Shown here piece after piece: positions 21,112 to 33,300 of a DNA stretch of 64,000 bases. Position 1 is the first letter of the stretch, and each line of letters begins with the position of its first letter. The notes beneath the pieces were generated by a model. That model was given only the letters and a program-made list of their open reading frames with translations, was not told the origin of the DNA and did no database searches. The translations under genes were made by a program, and so were the position numbers. The stretch is from Amphirosellinia nigrospora (lineage: Eukaryota > Ascomycota > Sordariomycetes > Xylariales > Xylariaceae): assembly GCA_004123355.1 (NCBI GenBank), contig SCHM01000001.1:7512193-7576192 (forward strand), written 5' to 3'.

Positions 21112-24100
21112 ATGTCACCTAAAAGCCCTAGACCACTGTCCCCTTGGGCTGAGCGTTTCGGACATGGCAGGGAGGGACGCGAGGCGGTTCTGGACGACAT
21201 CATAGACCACTCAGGTTTTGCCCCCAAACAGCCGCGCCTACATCCGAAATACTACGCAGATGAGCCCCCGGCAGATGATAGCGTCAGGACGACCTTGGAG
21301 TTAGACCATCTCTTCACCTCCGAGGCCTTTCAGAAATCTTACTTCAAGGGCAGCTATTCGTGGATGGTCGGTCCACTGATGCGTTACGTGTACTTCTCTG
21401 AAAGGACGGGCGTCATGTCTGGAGGACACCGGGCAGATGATTACGGCCCAGTGGATCCACGCGATATCCCGAATGTTGCGAATCTGATGAGCTCGCTCAA
21501 CCCGCCGGACCCCGTGACGCCGGCGAGCCTCCTCGCTCAGGGGTTGATCCCCAACCAGCGGGAAAACGTCAGCCTGAGCGTATTTCATTCGGAGAGGATA
21601 CAAGTCGACGAGAGCAAGTGGTTTCCATTTCTGCGAAAAGACAGGTGGCTCGACTGGGACAACACCGAATCGACACCCGGCGGCGGCGATTGGAGCGTGG
21701 ATAACCCGAGGGTCTGGGAGATTGTGAGCATCTCGGTGGAACTGCTAGACCGCGTCTTCAAAGCCCTGGTTGCTGATAAACATCTCCTGTTGGTCGTCAT
21801 CTTCGAGGCATCTTCAAAAAGACTTGGAGCCGGCTGACCAGAAACCCCCAGGCTCGAGACTCTGCTATACGGTGTAAACTGTTCTTGGGAAGATACGCAT
21901 CCTGCATCATCGCCGCCGCCCTACAAGGGCGCCAACGTGTTCTACTCGTTGCCGTATCTCCAACGCATTTGCGCTAGGAAGAATGAGGAGTGTCCCCTTG
22001 ATTTCGTTCGTCACACGACTTTCGAGGACGACACTACGAGGCTCGAGCGCCTGCTACAAGATCAGACGTGGAGCTTCGTAGAAAAATATAATAACGATGA
22101 GGGTGTATGGGGCGTAACAACTGGCGGAGACCCTTGCATAATCGTAATAGACACCGGTCCGATCAAAATGTTGATGAACAGCGACATCACGCTATCAGAG
22201 CGTTGTCTTCTACAATATTCGCTTATGGCGACGGTATGTTCTCATCATTCCTGGTGTACCGCCTCTCGGAAATCAAGTTATATGTTACTAAGTGAACAGG
22301 ACTAGATGTTACATGAGTTATTCCATTCTCTTGTTTACCACCGCAGAACTGAACGCCATTGGCCGGCCCATCTTCCGCCTATAAATCATATGCCCCGTAG
22401 TAACATTGTCGATGCTGTAAGTCAATTACCGCTCTCACAGTCGACCCGGGTTACCGTGAATCCCGACGGATACATGGCTACTAACGTCACGATTGGCATG
22501 TGTGGAGGATAGTTACTTGACAACATACCAGTAGCCGAAATGGGCTTTGCCGCAGAAGAGAGAATATTGGGCGGCAGGGTCATCTTCGGTCGTATGTCTA
22601 CCATTCATCTCATATCTGCTCCAAAACTTTCATTCGCGAGACTTATTCTATTCTGCTCGATTAGAAAGGCCAAGTGTTGTCTGAGTGGGAGACTTTGAAG
22701 CAATTCGCCGAAACTAATCGTCTAGATAGCCCGACTGTGCGACGACTTACCATTTGGAGCCCATGTGAGTAATGAACAGCGTCTCGATCTTGTCTTGTTC
22801 TGGCGGCTTCCAAAGACCGCCATTCTCTCTCGGGGCAAGTCTAGTGTTTTACTCTCCATGAGACAGACGGATGAGGCTGACCTTCGTCGGCTGTAGATGA
22901 CGGACTGGCCAAGCCCGTGGGAGCCATCATCCAACGCAAAATTCATCAAAAATCACCGGAGGTTCCAACCTGGGCAAATAAGCGAGACGAAAATACTGTC
23001 GGCCCTATTCGTCTCGAAGCTGCTATCGGCGGAGTTCTGGGATGACGCGTCCATAGCCCAGAAAAGCGCCAACCACTTTCATTTCAACTGCCTATTCGAG
23101 AGCAATGCGACATTCACCGGACACGGCGACGAGGTAGACTATAATGAGGCTCAGCTAAGTAACAGTACGACCATCGTGCTGCAGACTGGCGAGAGGGAGA
23201 TTCGCGATTGGCGGGAGAGGAACAGGGCCTGGAACGAACGACGGGCGGGCTGGTATGACCAGGCTAGTCGAGAATGGCAGCTTACACCGGTATGTCGGTA
23301 CAAGGCCTCTTTCTGAATCGCACGGGCCGTGTTGGACATCAAGAGACGTCGATCGTGCTAATCTGCCGAGAACGTTGTAGTGGTCAGACTTCCGACGTAG
23401 GCAAAAAAATTCTCAAGTTCGGTCGCTTCTTCGCCAAGAAGGATTGGATGGAGTGCCGAAGCATAGCGCAGCATCTCGTCAGGCGCGTGTACTGGGGAAG
23501 CAAGAGGAAAAGGCTTCTCCAAGACCTGCCGCCGATATCAAAGAGTAACAATTGGGTTTTCCACGCCATAGGTACGTTACACGCGTTACCCCCTTCCCCC
23601 CTGTCTTGATCCATGAATACAATGCCATGCCGTGCTATATATTGACACGCGATATATCCAGGCCTCCTCATGCTCGCTGCGCTACCGATCAGGAACTTCG
23701 AAACCAGGTCGGACGCGGTGCTCGAGTCGACGTACCACTACAGGCCGAGGACGGGGACCTCGCTGCTAAAAAAGAGAAAGTTGTTCCAGGACCGGCTGAA
23801 GGAGCACCGGGCACTCCCCGCCGACAAGTGCTACGATCCGCTCGTGCAGCCTGGCAAGAGTGAGGGAATATTCCGTTCCCCCCCCCCCCCCTTTTCTTTT
23901 TTTAATTCTTTTTCTCTATTTTTCTTTTCTTCTTCATTCTGGGGTCCTACCAGTTGTTAGCCCCCTTGATCAAAAAACTCGAAATAGCAATGACTAACAA
24001 CTGATGGCGCTCTAGCTTTCACGGCCGACCAGTTCGTCCAGGAGGACTACCTCGACACCCTCAAACACCTCATCGAGTTCCTCGCGAGCAGCGACGTCAC

Positions 24101-24284
24101 CGTCTCGGCCCCCTGGCTCCGCGAGATCATCAAGACGGCCGACGACCTGCGTCTGCAGCGCCGCAACGCCCGCGCGGGCACCCGCTTCACGAATACCTGG
24201 GTGAAGACGTGGGATTTCGTCATCCCGGCGTATAATACGACCGTCTCGAAGTTTGAGAATGGACGCTGGACTGTGCAGACCTAG
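21112..24284 (+). CDS. Fungal zincin-like protein with HELFH motif, multi-intron, function unknown
   Basis: I do not know a name for this family. The reading runs from MSPKSPRPLSPWAERFG to ENGRWTVQT with at least six introns that fit donor, branch and acceptor rules: 22234-22299, 22417-22531, 22592-22664, 22765-22896, 23572-23661 and 23860-24015; another probably lies near 23.29-23.38 kb. Product about 850 residues. The centre carries ML-HELFH-SLVYH at 22306-22341, a zinc-protease HExxH motif, followed after the next intron by PVAEMGFAAEERILGG, whose acidic residues could supply the third zinc ligand. This arrangement resembles a group of uncharacterised fungal zincins. No signal peptide or membrane helix is seen, so a cytosolic or nuclear place is likely. 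The frame breaks near 21.80-21.86 kb (TGA at 21835), at the start of the HELFH exon and near 23.4 kb. It converges on KEX2. Confidence 0.6.
23878..23891. repeat. C14 homopolymer and pyrimidine tract in an intron
   Basis: Fourteen C residues followed by about 55 nt of T/C-rich DNA, inside the last intron (23860-24015) of the zincin-like gene. The run is prone to length error in sequencing. Confidence 0.85.
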
Positions 24285-24778
24285 ATAGCTTGGTGGGACG
24301 GGGGGTTCAGTTAGACGTTTTTGTGTGAGTTTGGGGTAATTGTTATCTTGTGTATCATGTCTCTGGTACCTTCGGCCATAACTTTATATTTGCCTGGTTC
24401 ATGTAAATTATCTCAATTATTGTATTTTAGCAAGATGGTTGCCAAATGACCGTTTACCAAGCTGCCATGATCAGAGAATCTGTAATAAAGCCGACAAATT
24501 TCCCATTAGAGCAAGATCACTTCAAAACATTTCACATCCAACCACAGAACTGCGTCTGCTAATGCAAAATTTATAAGTGCCAACTGAAAACAGATGAATT
24601 ATGCCGATGCTAACCCTACAACGCCAAGTTATCATGTTTCCCCCATAAATCCACTATGTACATGTTAATAAGAACATTGCATTTCCATCTTCTATAAGAC
24701 CAATGATGGACCTCGCACGCGCTATATTCGAGGACAACGATTGTACAAGCGCCTGACTAACCATACGGCGAAGAGGGT
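24285..24778. other. Convergent spacer between zincin-like gene and KEX2
   Basis: 3' ends of both flanking genes fall here. No open frame or repeat of note. Confidence 0.6.
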
Positions 24779-27394
24779 TCAAAGCAATTTATTTGTGATC
24801 CTTTTAGTCCTAGGGTCGGTTCCCAAGTAACTTTGAACCCTGCTGTTCCCTGGGGTGTCCTCATCCCTCTCGTCGTCGGAATCCCCGCTTACCAAGCTAC
24901 TGTGGTCTCGGTCGTTGAATTCCTCGTCGTCGCTCCCGCCGGCAAAGGCATCGTAGAGCTCGCCACCCCGTCGCTTTGTGCCCTTCTCGCGGCCGCCGTC
25001 TAGGCCGGCGCTATCGTCGGCGTTGAGGGGTTCGAATTCGTAGGTATCTCGGGGGTTGTTCCTCATGCGCTTTCGGCGCATCCACCACAACCATCCACCG
25101 AGTCCTGCACAGAACGCGACGATCAGACCCAGGGCGCCATATATCCATGCTATTGTCCCGGATGAAACACCGAACGTGGGCAGGAAGGATGGTAACCAGG
25201 AACTTTCCGTGGTTGTTTCGGCAGCTGCAGACTGAGTGCTAGTTGCTGATGATCCGCTGTCACTATTCGTGTTGCTGGGTTTCACAGGCCTCTCAGGGTG
25301 ATCGTCGGGAAGGGAGGTAGTTATGGCGGTGTTAGTGGCATCAGGGGGAGGAGGCAAGCTAGTTGTGATAGCTGTGGGTGTAGCAGTCGTCGTCACGTCG
25401 TGATTATCATCATCCTCATCCGTGGGCAACGGGAGTAGTTTAGCCTTGGCAGCGTCGATGCTTTCGCCCCATAGCTTGAGATGCCAGTCAACGAAGGTGC
25501 CCTTGTGCTCATTAACTTGTGTGTCACGAATGATGATGGTCCATTTGCCAACACCTGATTCTCCCCTGTAGATCATTAGCTTCATGGGCAGTCAAAACCT
25601 TTATAGCCAGTACTTACCAATGCACTACACTCATAAAAGTCCAGTCATCATAACCCTTATCGCTCTGGTCTAGTCTGCGAGTCGCAGAGATATGGCTGAT
25701 AACGTTGTCGGGGCTGATTAGGTCGACACTTAAATCACCTCGTTGAGAATGTTCCACATTCATGGTGACGGTTACATGCTCCAGTCGTTCAAGGTTGGCT
25801 TCTTTGAGCATCTCCTTCGTGACTTCGAAATTTACGGATAACCCTTGGTCTCCCTGAGGGATCTCCTTCTTGACGTGAAGCCATGGAGAGTAAAACCAAG
25901 CCTGAGGCTTGACACCTTTCCACGTCTTTGCAGTTTCGACTAGGGCGTAGGTGTCGATCTTGCCGTATCCAAAGGTATGGCTGTATTTCTTACCCGCAGT
26001 AGTCGATTGCCACTCGCCAGTGTCCAGATCAACAGGAACTGCACTCTCCAAGGCGATATATTGCATGTCTCTCCATGACAGGTCTGGCCGGACCTCTAAC
26101 GCCAGAGCAAAAATTCCGGCGGCCAAAGGCGCGGCGGCAGATGTGCCTCCATGGCCGTTGTAGCATTGGTTCTCTCCGACGTCGGTGGTGTGCTGTAAAT
26201 AGATTAGATTATGGGCTTCCCTCGCGTTCGGGAATAACTTACAATTGCATCGCCGCTGCCGCTGCTATAGGTGACCACTAGTTGAGCAGAGCATTTTTCT
26301 GAGTAATAAGGGTGGAGCCCCTTTCGATCGATGGCACCAACGGTAATACTGTAAATACTATTGGTGTAACCGTCGAAGTTGCAGTTGTCATCACTCTGAG
26401 CACCGTTACCACTGGCAAAAACGTAGATAGAGCCCAGCCCGCTGCGACCTTTCTGAACACCATTCAGCATAGCTCTCTTAATGAGAATACCAGGGGCGTC
26501 CATGGACCTTCCATCATCGGGAGGACCCCAGGAGCAGGAATAGATTTGGTTGTGTTGGTAATCGTAGTTTAGAGCGGCAGCCTCGTCAGCATCGGTGATC
26601 TGTTTGCTAAGAATGCGAATACCGGCAATTTTCGAGTCGTATGCTACACCTACACCACAGACATCATTCCTTGCGGCCGACACTTCTCCGGCGCATCGCG
26701 TACCGTGCTTGTCATCGTCTAGGGTTGGCCGTGGCTCTGCTCGATTGTCGTTGAAGTCCCAGCTACCAAATGCGTAATAGTTCGGTTTCAAATCATTGCT
26801 ATACATATCCAGCCCGTCGTCAACCATGGCAACGGTCGCATTCTTGCCCGTCACTCCGGAAAGCCAGACGCCAGTGACATTCACGTCGTGGCCGAGTTGG
26901 ATAGGGTTGAAGAGATGCCATTGCTCATTGAAGATTGGGTCGCTGATGCCTAAAGTCTCCATGACCGATTTCTGCTTATCGAGAGCCTTGGGATCGGCCG
27001 AATCCCCTCGCTTCCGTTGCGGGAAGAAGCCGGACGGAGGAGGTGGTATCACCCTTTTCTGCATGGGCGCGTGCAACTTCTGCTTCTGGGAGGATTTGAC
27101 AAAATCGAGTACATCAACACCACCAAGGGACCGTTTCCGGCGGCGCTCCGCGACTTCCCTGCGAACAACATCGTGATCTGTCTTGGGCGCACGGAATATG
27201 AAATGGTCCGCCAATTCACCCAACTGACCCTCGTTTCTCAATCCCAATCGCGACGCGACGTGGTCTGGGTTCGTGCGACTGTCGAGCTGGAGGACGTAGT
27301 AGTCGTTGGCATCGTGGTCACGCGGGAGGAGGGAGGATGTGCCTAGTCCAGCCAGGCTGCCTACAAGGAGGCCGACAAGGGGGGTGAACTTCAT
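24779..27394 (-). CDS. KEX2: Kexin, subtilisin-like proprotein convertase
   Basis: Ca2+-dependent serine protease of the trans-Golgi that cleaves secreted precursors after Lys-Arg or Arg-Arg. Three exons, 27394-26243, 26192-25618 and 25565-24779, give about 837 residues with no frame break. In order: signal peptide (MKFTPLVGLLVGSLAGLG); propeptide with RRRKRS and a maturation site near FFPQRKR; catalytic domain with Asp (MVDDGLDM), His (DDKHGTRCAG), oxyanion Asn (FASGNG) and Ser (GHGGTSAAAP) in the usual order; P domain (SVNFEVTKEML to WGESGVGKWTI); a Ser/Thr/Pro-rich stalk; a membrane helix (IAWIYGALGLIVAFCAGLGG); and an acidic cytosolic tail with YEFEPL, which fits the Tyr-based Golgi retention signal. 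Introns are 50 and 52 nt. The upstream region holds a TGAT/GGAT repeat and a MITE. Confidence 0.97.
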
Positions 27395-27869
27395 TTCGGG
27401 ATGATCGATGCAGGACGGCGTTTGTCAATCGAGAATCGGGTGTCGGCAGGGGCGAGCGAGAAAACAAACGGCAGGAGGTTGGACAAAGGCGAAACCGAAG
27501 GATCCAAGGTTGCTGGCTAAGGGGAGGAAGCAAGTGAGCGACAGCGGTAAAGCAAAAGATGGATGACGAAGCCCTTCGTTCGTCGCAACGCAATCGATTA
27601 ACAATCAACCAACCCCTTTTTGGGAGACCAACAATGCAAGGGAAATCTAAGAAATCATCCACGCCATGCAAGTGAGGGTATGGAAAAGCAATAACAGGGG
27701 AAAGGAGGTAAAAGGCTCGAGTCTCTCGTTGAAACGACTCGATGATTGATTGATTGATTGATGGATGGATTGATGGATGGATGGACAAGTTGAACACGGG
27801 TACCTAAACTAGATCGCCGTCCCTTGACAAACGAGACCAGACTCTCAGGGTTCAGTCTAGGCTCTGGCC
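27395..27869. promoter_or_regulatory. KEX2 promoter and leader region
   Basis: The 475 bp between the KEX2 start codon and the MITE target duplication hold the TGAT/GGAT microsatellite and A/G-rich DNA. No clear TATA box was seen. Any KEX2 elements further upstream would now lie beyond the MITE. Confidence 0.4.
27744..27785. repeat. GATT/GATG tetranucleotide microsatellite
   Basis: Five GATT-type units run into interrupted GATG units over 42 bp. It lies about 350 bp upstream of the KEX2 start codon and may fall in its 5' leader. Confidence 0.9.
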
Positions 27870-28267
27870 AGTTGTTGTCAGGTCTGATTTTGACACATGA
27901 GTTTTCACTATCTACACATGAAACTAGCCGTTTTAAGCAACAGAATTGCCGCACTACCTACTCTTCGCATTGGTCCTACAGCTTTATATTATATACTATA
28001 CAAATATAAATATTTAAAAATAGCGATAAATATAATTACTATAAAATAGTTAAATTATAATTTTTTTAACTTTTTAAAAAAATATTTTATATATAAATAT
28101 TTACGTTCAAAGATAACGTTATTTGTAAATCAATGTGGGCCTGCACTCCTCGAGGCCTTCCAATCTAACATGATTGATTGGCCTATCGCGGTGTGATTAC
28201 TGAATGCGGCTAGTTTCATGTGTAGATAGTGAAAACTCATGTGTCGAAATCAGACCTGAGTTGTTGT
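27870..28267. mobile_element. MITE with 52-bp inverted repeats and 9-bp target duplication
   Basis: The element spans 27879-28258 (380 bp). Its 52-bp terminal inverted repeats (27879-27930 and 28207-28258) start CAGGTCTGATTT and differ at a single base. The flanks carry the 9-bp direct repeat AGTTGTTGT (27870-27878 and 28259-28267). The core, roughly 27.98-28.11 kb, is almost pure A and T with no coding capacity. Long TIRs and a 9-bp duplication fit a Mutator-like (MULE) derivative better than hAT; the family is provisional. One mismatch in 52 bp and a perfect duplication indicate a young insertion. It is unrelated in sequence to the element at 8.5 kb. Confidence 0.9.
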
Positions 28268-29000
28268 TCCCACGCTGGAAAAAGCGGGTCTCGCCTATAA
28301 GCTTACCTATACCAACTGGGCATTACCGTATCTGGTGTTCTGAATACAGCAAACGCAAGACGGTAACCTGCTTCCGAGATACTTGACGGTCATGTAAGTA
28401 GTAAACAGGCATCCCCATGCCGATTCGGCCCTGCTTGGCTGTCTACGATGAAAGGCTGAGTATAATAGGCATAGTACAGCAGTACAGTAAGTTGTTGTGC
28501 TCTCTATTTAGGCAGGTATGATGGTTGTGGACGAACCCACCTATCAATAGGAACATTCGCGTGGACAAACTTTGTGTGAATGTATGCCAGCAAATACTCG
28601 TATACTTGTCTATTTATAGGCGTGGTGAGGGATACTACTAGTGTGCTACTGCTATGATGCAAAACTTTGGTAAAATATGAGAAGCCTGTGATTAACGGGT
28701 AGAATGTCTCATCATGTGAAATTAGCTTCATAGGTGGGGGATGGGTGACATAGTATTGCTATTTTTCCCTTGGAATATAGAATCGGGGTTTGGATTCTTG
28801 TTCTTGGTCTTGGCGTCACTTGCAAAACCACCTGCCCTCCTCTTGAAGCGATCAATGTGACAGGTATAACGGCACTGCTTAAGCTGTGTTGTAAAAGTTG
28901 TGAGAGCACCTATGTATGCTCATACCTACTTATATTTTGACTCTTATCGGATGTGTAGTATGAGAACGCGCACTGACAAGCAAGGTCATTGGGTTCGAGG

Positions 29001-29010
29001 TACCTAGGTA
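29001..29010. repeat. TACCTAGGTA palindrome, copy 3
   Basis: Perfect palindrome in the middle of the spacer between the MITE and the PhoD-like gene, 742 bp right of the MITE. Confidence 0.8.
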
Positions 29011-29392
29011 GATTGCATGTGAATACGGATGTCGATGCGGGTGACTGCTGTCTATTAGAAACAACCTCTTATGCACGTTGTCGCACGATGCTATGGTGCC
29101 CAGTATTGGTGGACGGAAATAGCTCTATGTAAGTACCTCGGACATATATGTGCGGATGTCGTCACCTGCAGGCCGGACTGTGCATCCAGAGGTTCGATGT
29201 CAAATTGAGACTAGCAAACCTCCGTCCGAAGCTCAAGCTCTAATCCCGCTCCGATCTTTATTTGCACGACACCACTCTCACTGACAACTTCAATGACAAG
29301 AATCTTATAACTATAGTGTCTTCACAACATACACTACTATTTTTCCCTGTTGGTCCATTAATGACCCGCAGTAGACTCCTCTGTTACGTCCC

Positions 29393-29410
29393 TACCTAGG
29401 TACCTAGGTA
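29393..29410. repeat. TACCTAGGTA palindrome, overlapping copies 4 and 5
   Basis: Two copies share two bases (29393-29402 and 29401-29410), giving TACCTAGGTACCTAGGTA, itself a perfect 18-bp palindrome. Confidence 0.85.
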
Positions 29411-30332
29411 GATAGCTGCACATGTGGTTCTTAGTCCCTAGCTCGGCCCCAGCCGCCTCTTTTCTGTACCACAGGCACAACATGACCAACCAGCTGAGTT
29501 ACCCGAGAGTAATGTGCAAATCCGTATATGTGGTGTGTTCTGTATTCCCGAAATTAAATATCAAATGATACCGAATATAGCTATTGACAACATACCTCCT
29601 CTTGAACATGCTCCCATCGAAGGAGATTCTTCGGAGGAGGATACAAGTCGATAGGATGGTGATGGTGTTCGCGCACTACTGACCGCTACTTCTCGAGCCA
29701 GTTTGCTGCCTTTGATTCCTTTGTCCACCAGAGCGCAGTGCCACTTGGTCTACTATACCTTGCCGACATGATTTGTGTATCTGCATCTTCCGAGTCTTTT
29801 TTTTTTTTTGGACGTACAGCTGTAGTGTACCCAACCTGCTCGGCTTTTGCCAAGAAAGCAACCCCAGTCAGGACCCGGTTGCGCCAACCCCCCCAACCGC
29901 TCGAGCACCGGTAGCTGAGGAGCGCAAGAGGGTCTAAGAGGGGACGTTACCCATCTTAGCTCGAAAGCTCCCGCAGCTTGGTGAGCTACGCTCTTTATCG
30001 CCGCCGATCTATGACTTACATCTATACATCCCGCCACCGCAATTCGTCGTTTTCCATAGTATTATTTTCCCACGAGCCCTCTCCAGTACCCTCTCCTGCA
30101 GCTATTTATCACCCACAGTATACCTAGATACCTAGACCAGTCTAGGTGCAGCTGCATTGCATAAGCATGCGTGCGTGGCATTAGCCCATCTCTGGCGGAA
30201 GCTTGCATCGGCCTGTGATTTGCTCGAGCGCCCAAGCTCGAAGGACCATACCTAGTTTGACCATCCTTAACTCGATCCGCCAGCCTCGTTTGCAGCCTAA
30301 CCGCTGGCAGAGCGTCATCCACTCTGCCCAAG

Positions 30333-33300
30333 ATGTCCACTCCTTACTGGGGCCAGCTGCCGCCTCCTCAAGCCCGTCGACTGTCAGCGAGCTCCGACCA
30401 GCCAGATCGCAGGCAGTCATTGGATCATCCCAGCTTGCCCCAGCCGCGGCATGACTCCAATCGCGCGCCTGGCCAAGCTACTATTACCGGCCTTCCTACC
30501 GAGTCGACTTATCCGCCGCTTGCTTCACCGACTACATCAAATGCGCCAGCCGGCGGCCACACTCGTCGACCATCAGTGTTTTACACACAGAACCAATACC
30601 CTTCAGAGCCCCTAGAAAATCGTAGGACACGGACGAGTCGAGATCAAGACGACAATACCTACGGATTCACAGACACCTCCTTCCCGCCGGCCGCTCCTGA
30701 CGTACCCAAGGCACCTCCGATCAGCTACAAATTTCCCTTTGGGGGCGGCGATCTCTCGTATGCTTACGATTCTGCCGGTCAGCTTGGATCGCCTCGTCTA
30801 CTCCATAGACAAGACCCGCGAGAGCAGGCTCTTGAGATGGAACCTGAAACCTTTTACAGAGATGCTACTCCTCCTGCCGAGAGACAGCCGAGGCAACCTC
30901 CGCTTGATCGGACCTATCAAAGTTTTGATCAAGGTGTGGTGTCCCCTGAACATCTAGAAAGAGAACTGGTCAGGTCGGGCTCTATTCGGCGGCCGCCAAA
31001 TGGATACCAGCCCGAGACACGAGAGACTGCTTCGCCGCAGCGACGAGAATCTTTAGCCCCGGAGCCACAGCAGAAAATGTGGGCTGCCGACCGGTCACCT
31101 CTACAAAAGCTAGAGTTGACGCTCGATAGCATTACGAAAGAGGAGAAACGGGCTCGTGTGGAGGCGGCAGAAAGGCGCGCGAGGGAGAGGGCAGCACGAG
31201 TAAGCGAGTCTGCGAAGTCTTCGGATTACGATAAGCCACGTTCTAGCCATCAAAGTGACCAACGAGTACGGTCTAAAGATAAAGGTCAATTAGCTGGGAA
31301 GAACAGAGTCATGCGGTTGTAGTAGATCCAGTTCAAGTTCCGCCCACGCCGTCGGCAGCCACTGTGCACGGTACATCGTCCCAAAATCCTCAGGGGCAGG
31401 TCAACGATATGGGGATTCAGGACAGTCGCCGAGGGCTCAGGTTTCGGTGCCCAAAGGCCGCAGCGTTTCGACTCCGACCAGCGGCATACCTCAGCGAAAC
31501 TTGAGTTTTCGCGAAAGGGCCGCAACACGTGAACGCGATTTACCTCAAGAACCCTACGAAGAATCCCCGCAAACTACACCGTCCGGAAAACTCATTCCTG
31601 TGAGGAGTAGTTAGTAACAAACTAAAGAAAAATCCACCTGGCGACCCGTGGTATACTACACGCAGAGAATTAGCGGAGAGGTCAGCGGAGCCAACCGCTG
31701 GTGCCTACAATAGGCGTGACGGGGATCGTCGTGCAGAGGCACAACCCCCCATGAAGGCTCAAATTATATGGCAGCACAAGACATATCAACTCCGATAGAA
31801 GACCTTCCCAGACCACCTGCCCGCGGCAAGACTTTTGGAGACGATAAGTACGATGAAGGAAGACCGAGTCGGATGAGAGGGTTCGCAGCAGCAATCGGCT
31901 TTGGGCGATCTAATTCAATGAGTTCAAATCGGCGGTCTTCCTCATCATCAAATGCACCCCAAAACATGCCCCCAAATCCGTCGATTCTACGAGGGCAATA
32001 CGCTCAGAGCAATAGTTTTGAGGGACCAGTAAGCCGGGCAGATGAATTTGTTACTCCAGTCGAACCTAGCCAAGTCAGTAAGGTCAACCATGATCGCCAG
32101 GTTCTTGCGCCTGCTATAGCATTTCAGGGCGCCCAACCCAGCGAGCGGGGCACAAAATCCGTCAAATTTCAAGATGGGGAACACGGGTCCGAGATATTCG
32201 ATGACACCATGTCAGAAACCACCCATCACAGACATCGTGTGAGAGAGTATCTCCATCACGATGGATCGAAGCCTGGGCAAAGCACGTATCGGACTCCAAC
32301 ATACCTGAATGAGTGGAAACAGGGCACAATAGCAACCTTATCTGGACCTCTACTGGACCTCGACCAGGATCCTGCTGAACCGCTCGACAAGAACACACCG
32401 TGGTGGGAAGCTGGTAGTAAACGTCGATCTAGTTCTTTCTCTCAGCCACCTAAAGGAGCATTTGATAGCGGAAACGATGATAGTCAAACTCATACGAGCT
32501 TCAAACCAACTCTTTATCTCAAGTGTGGTCCATTATTACGTTATTGTGGCATGCGTGTTGAGAAGCCGATAGCAAGCCTGAGCCGTGACAATCTTGCACT
32601 GGATAAGGAAATTTGGCGGGGCTCGATCATGATAGTCACACAGGATTCGGCCTCTTCCTATGACACGCCGCCCACTCTCCGATTGTTTGTGCAGCCAATT
32701 GAACTCCTACCGCCCCTCCGGCCGAGGTTCGGGGCGAACAGCCACTTCCGCCCGAGTATGTCGATCCTATCGCAGGTATCCCAAAGATTGGTCGTGAAGG
32801 GGAGACGCTATATGTCCGGCTAGTTGATCAGTTGGAAGAAGCTAAAGATTTATCAACGGTGGAACCAGATGATGGCCTATTTGAACTTGTTAGGACCGTA
32901 CCTGAGGACGATGTCGGGGCCCCCGATCTCCCTGGCTCTTTTCCCGATCGCAAGAAGCGGATAGAGGTTGATGGGGAGAAGCTCGGGAAATACAAAGATG
33001 TGCGTGGGGTCCGCCTTCACGCGGAGCATGGCCATACATTCTGGAGATTTAACATTGAAGTTGAACTGCGTGATAAACAACAGCGAATAGCTTATCGCAT
33101 CAACTCTGGACCTGCCACTGGTTTCTGGGTGCCAGCTCGCGGAGAGTCGATGAACATCATGTTCCACAGCTGTAATGGTTTCAGCCAGAGTGTGAACCCG
33201 GATGATTTCAGTGGCCCTGACCCAATGTGGCGCGATGTCTTGAATGTTCACCAAACGCGGCCGTTCCATGTCATGATTGGTGGCGGAGATCAAGTCTATA

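Larger units (their letters stand above)
28268..30332. other. Intergenic, between MITE and PhoD-like gene
   Basis: No coding region is supported. It holds three overlapping or separate TACCTAGGTA copies, a T13 run at 29797-29809, and the PhoD-like gene's promoter at its right end, where a further ACCTAGATACCTAGA variant lies at 30.12 kb. Confidence 0.5.
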
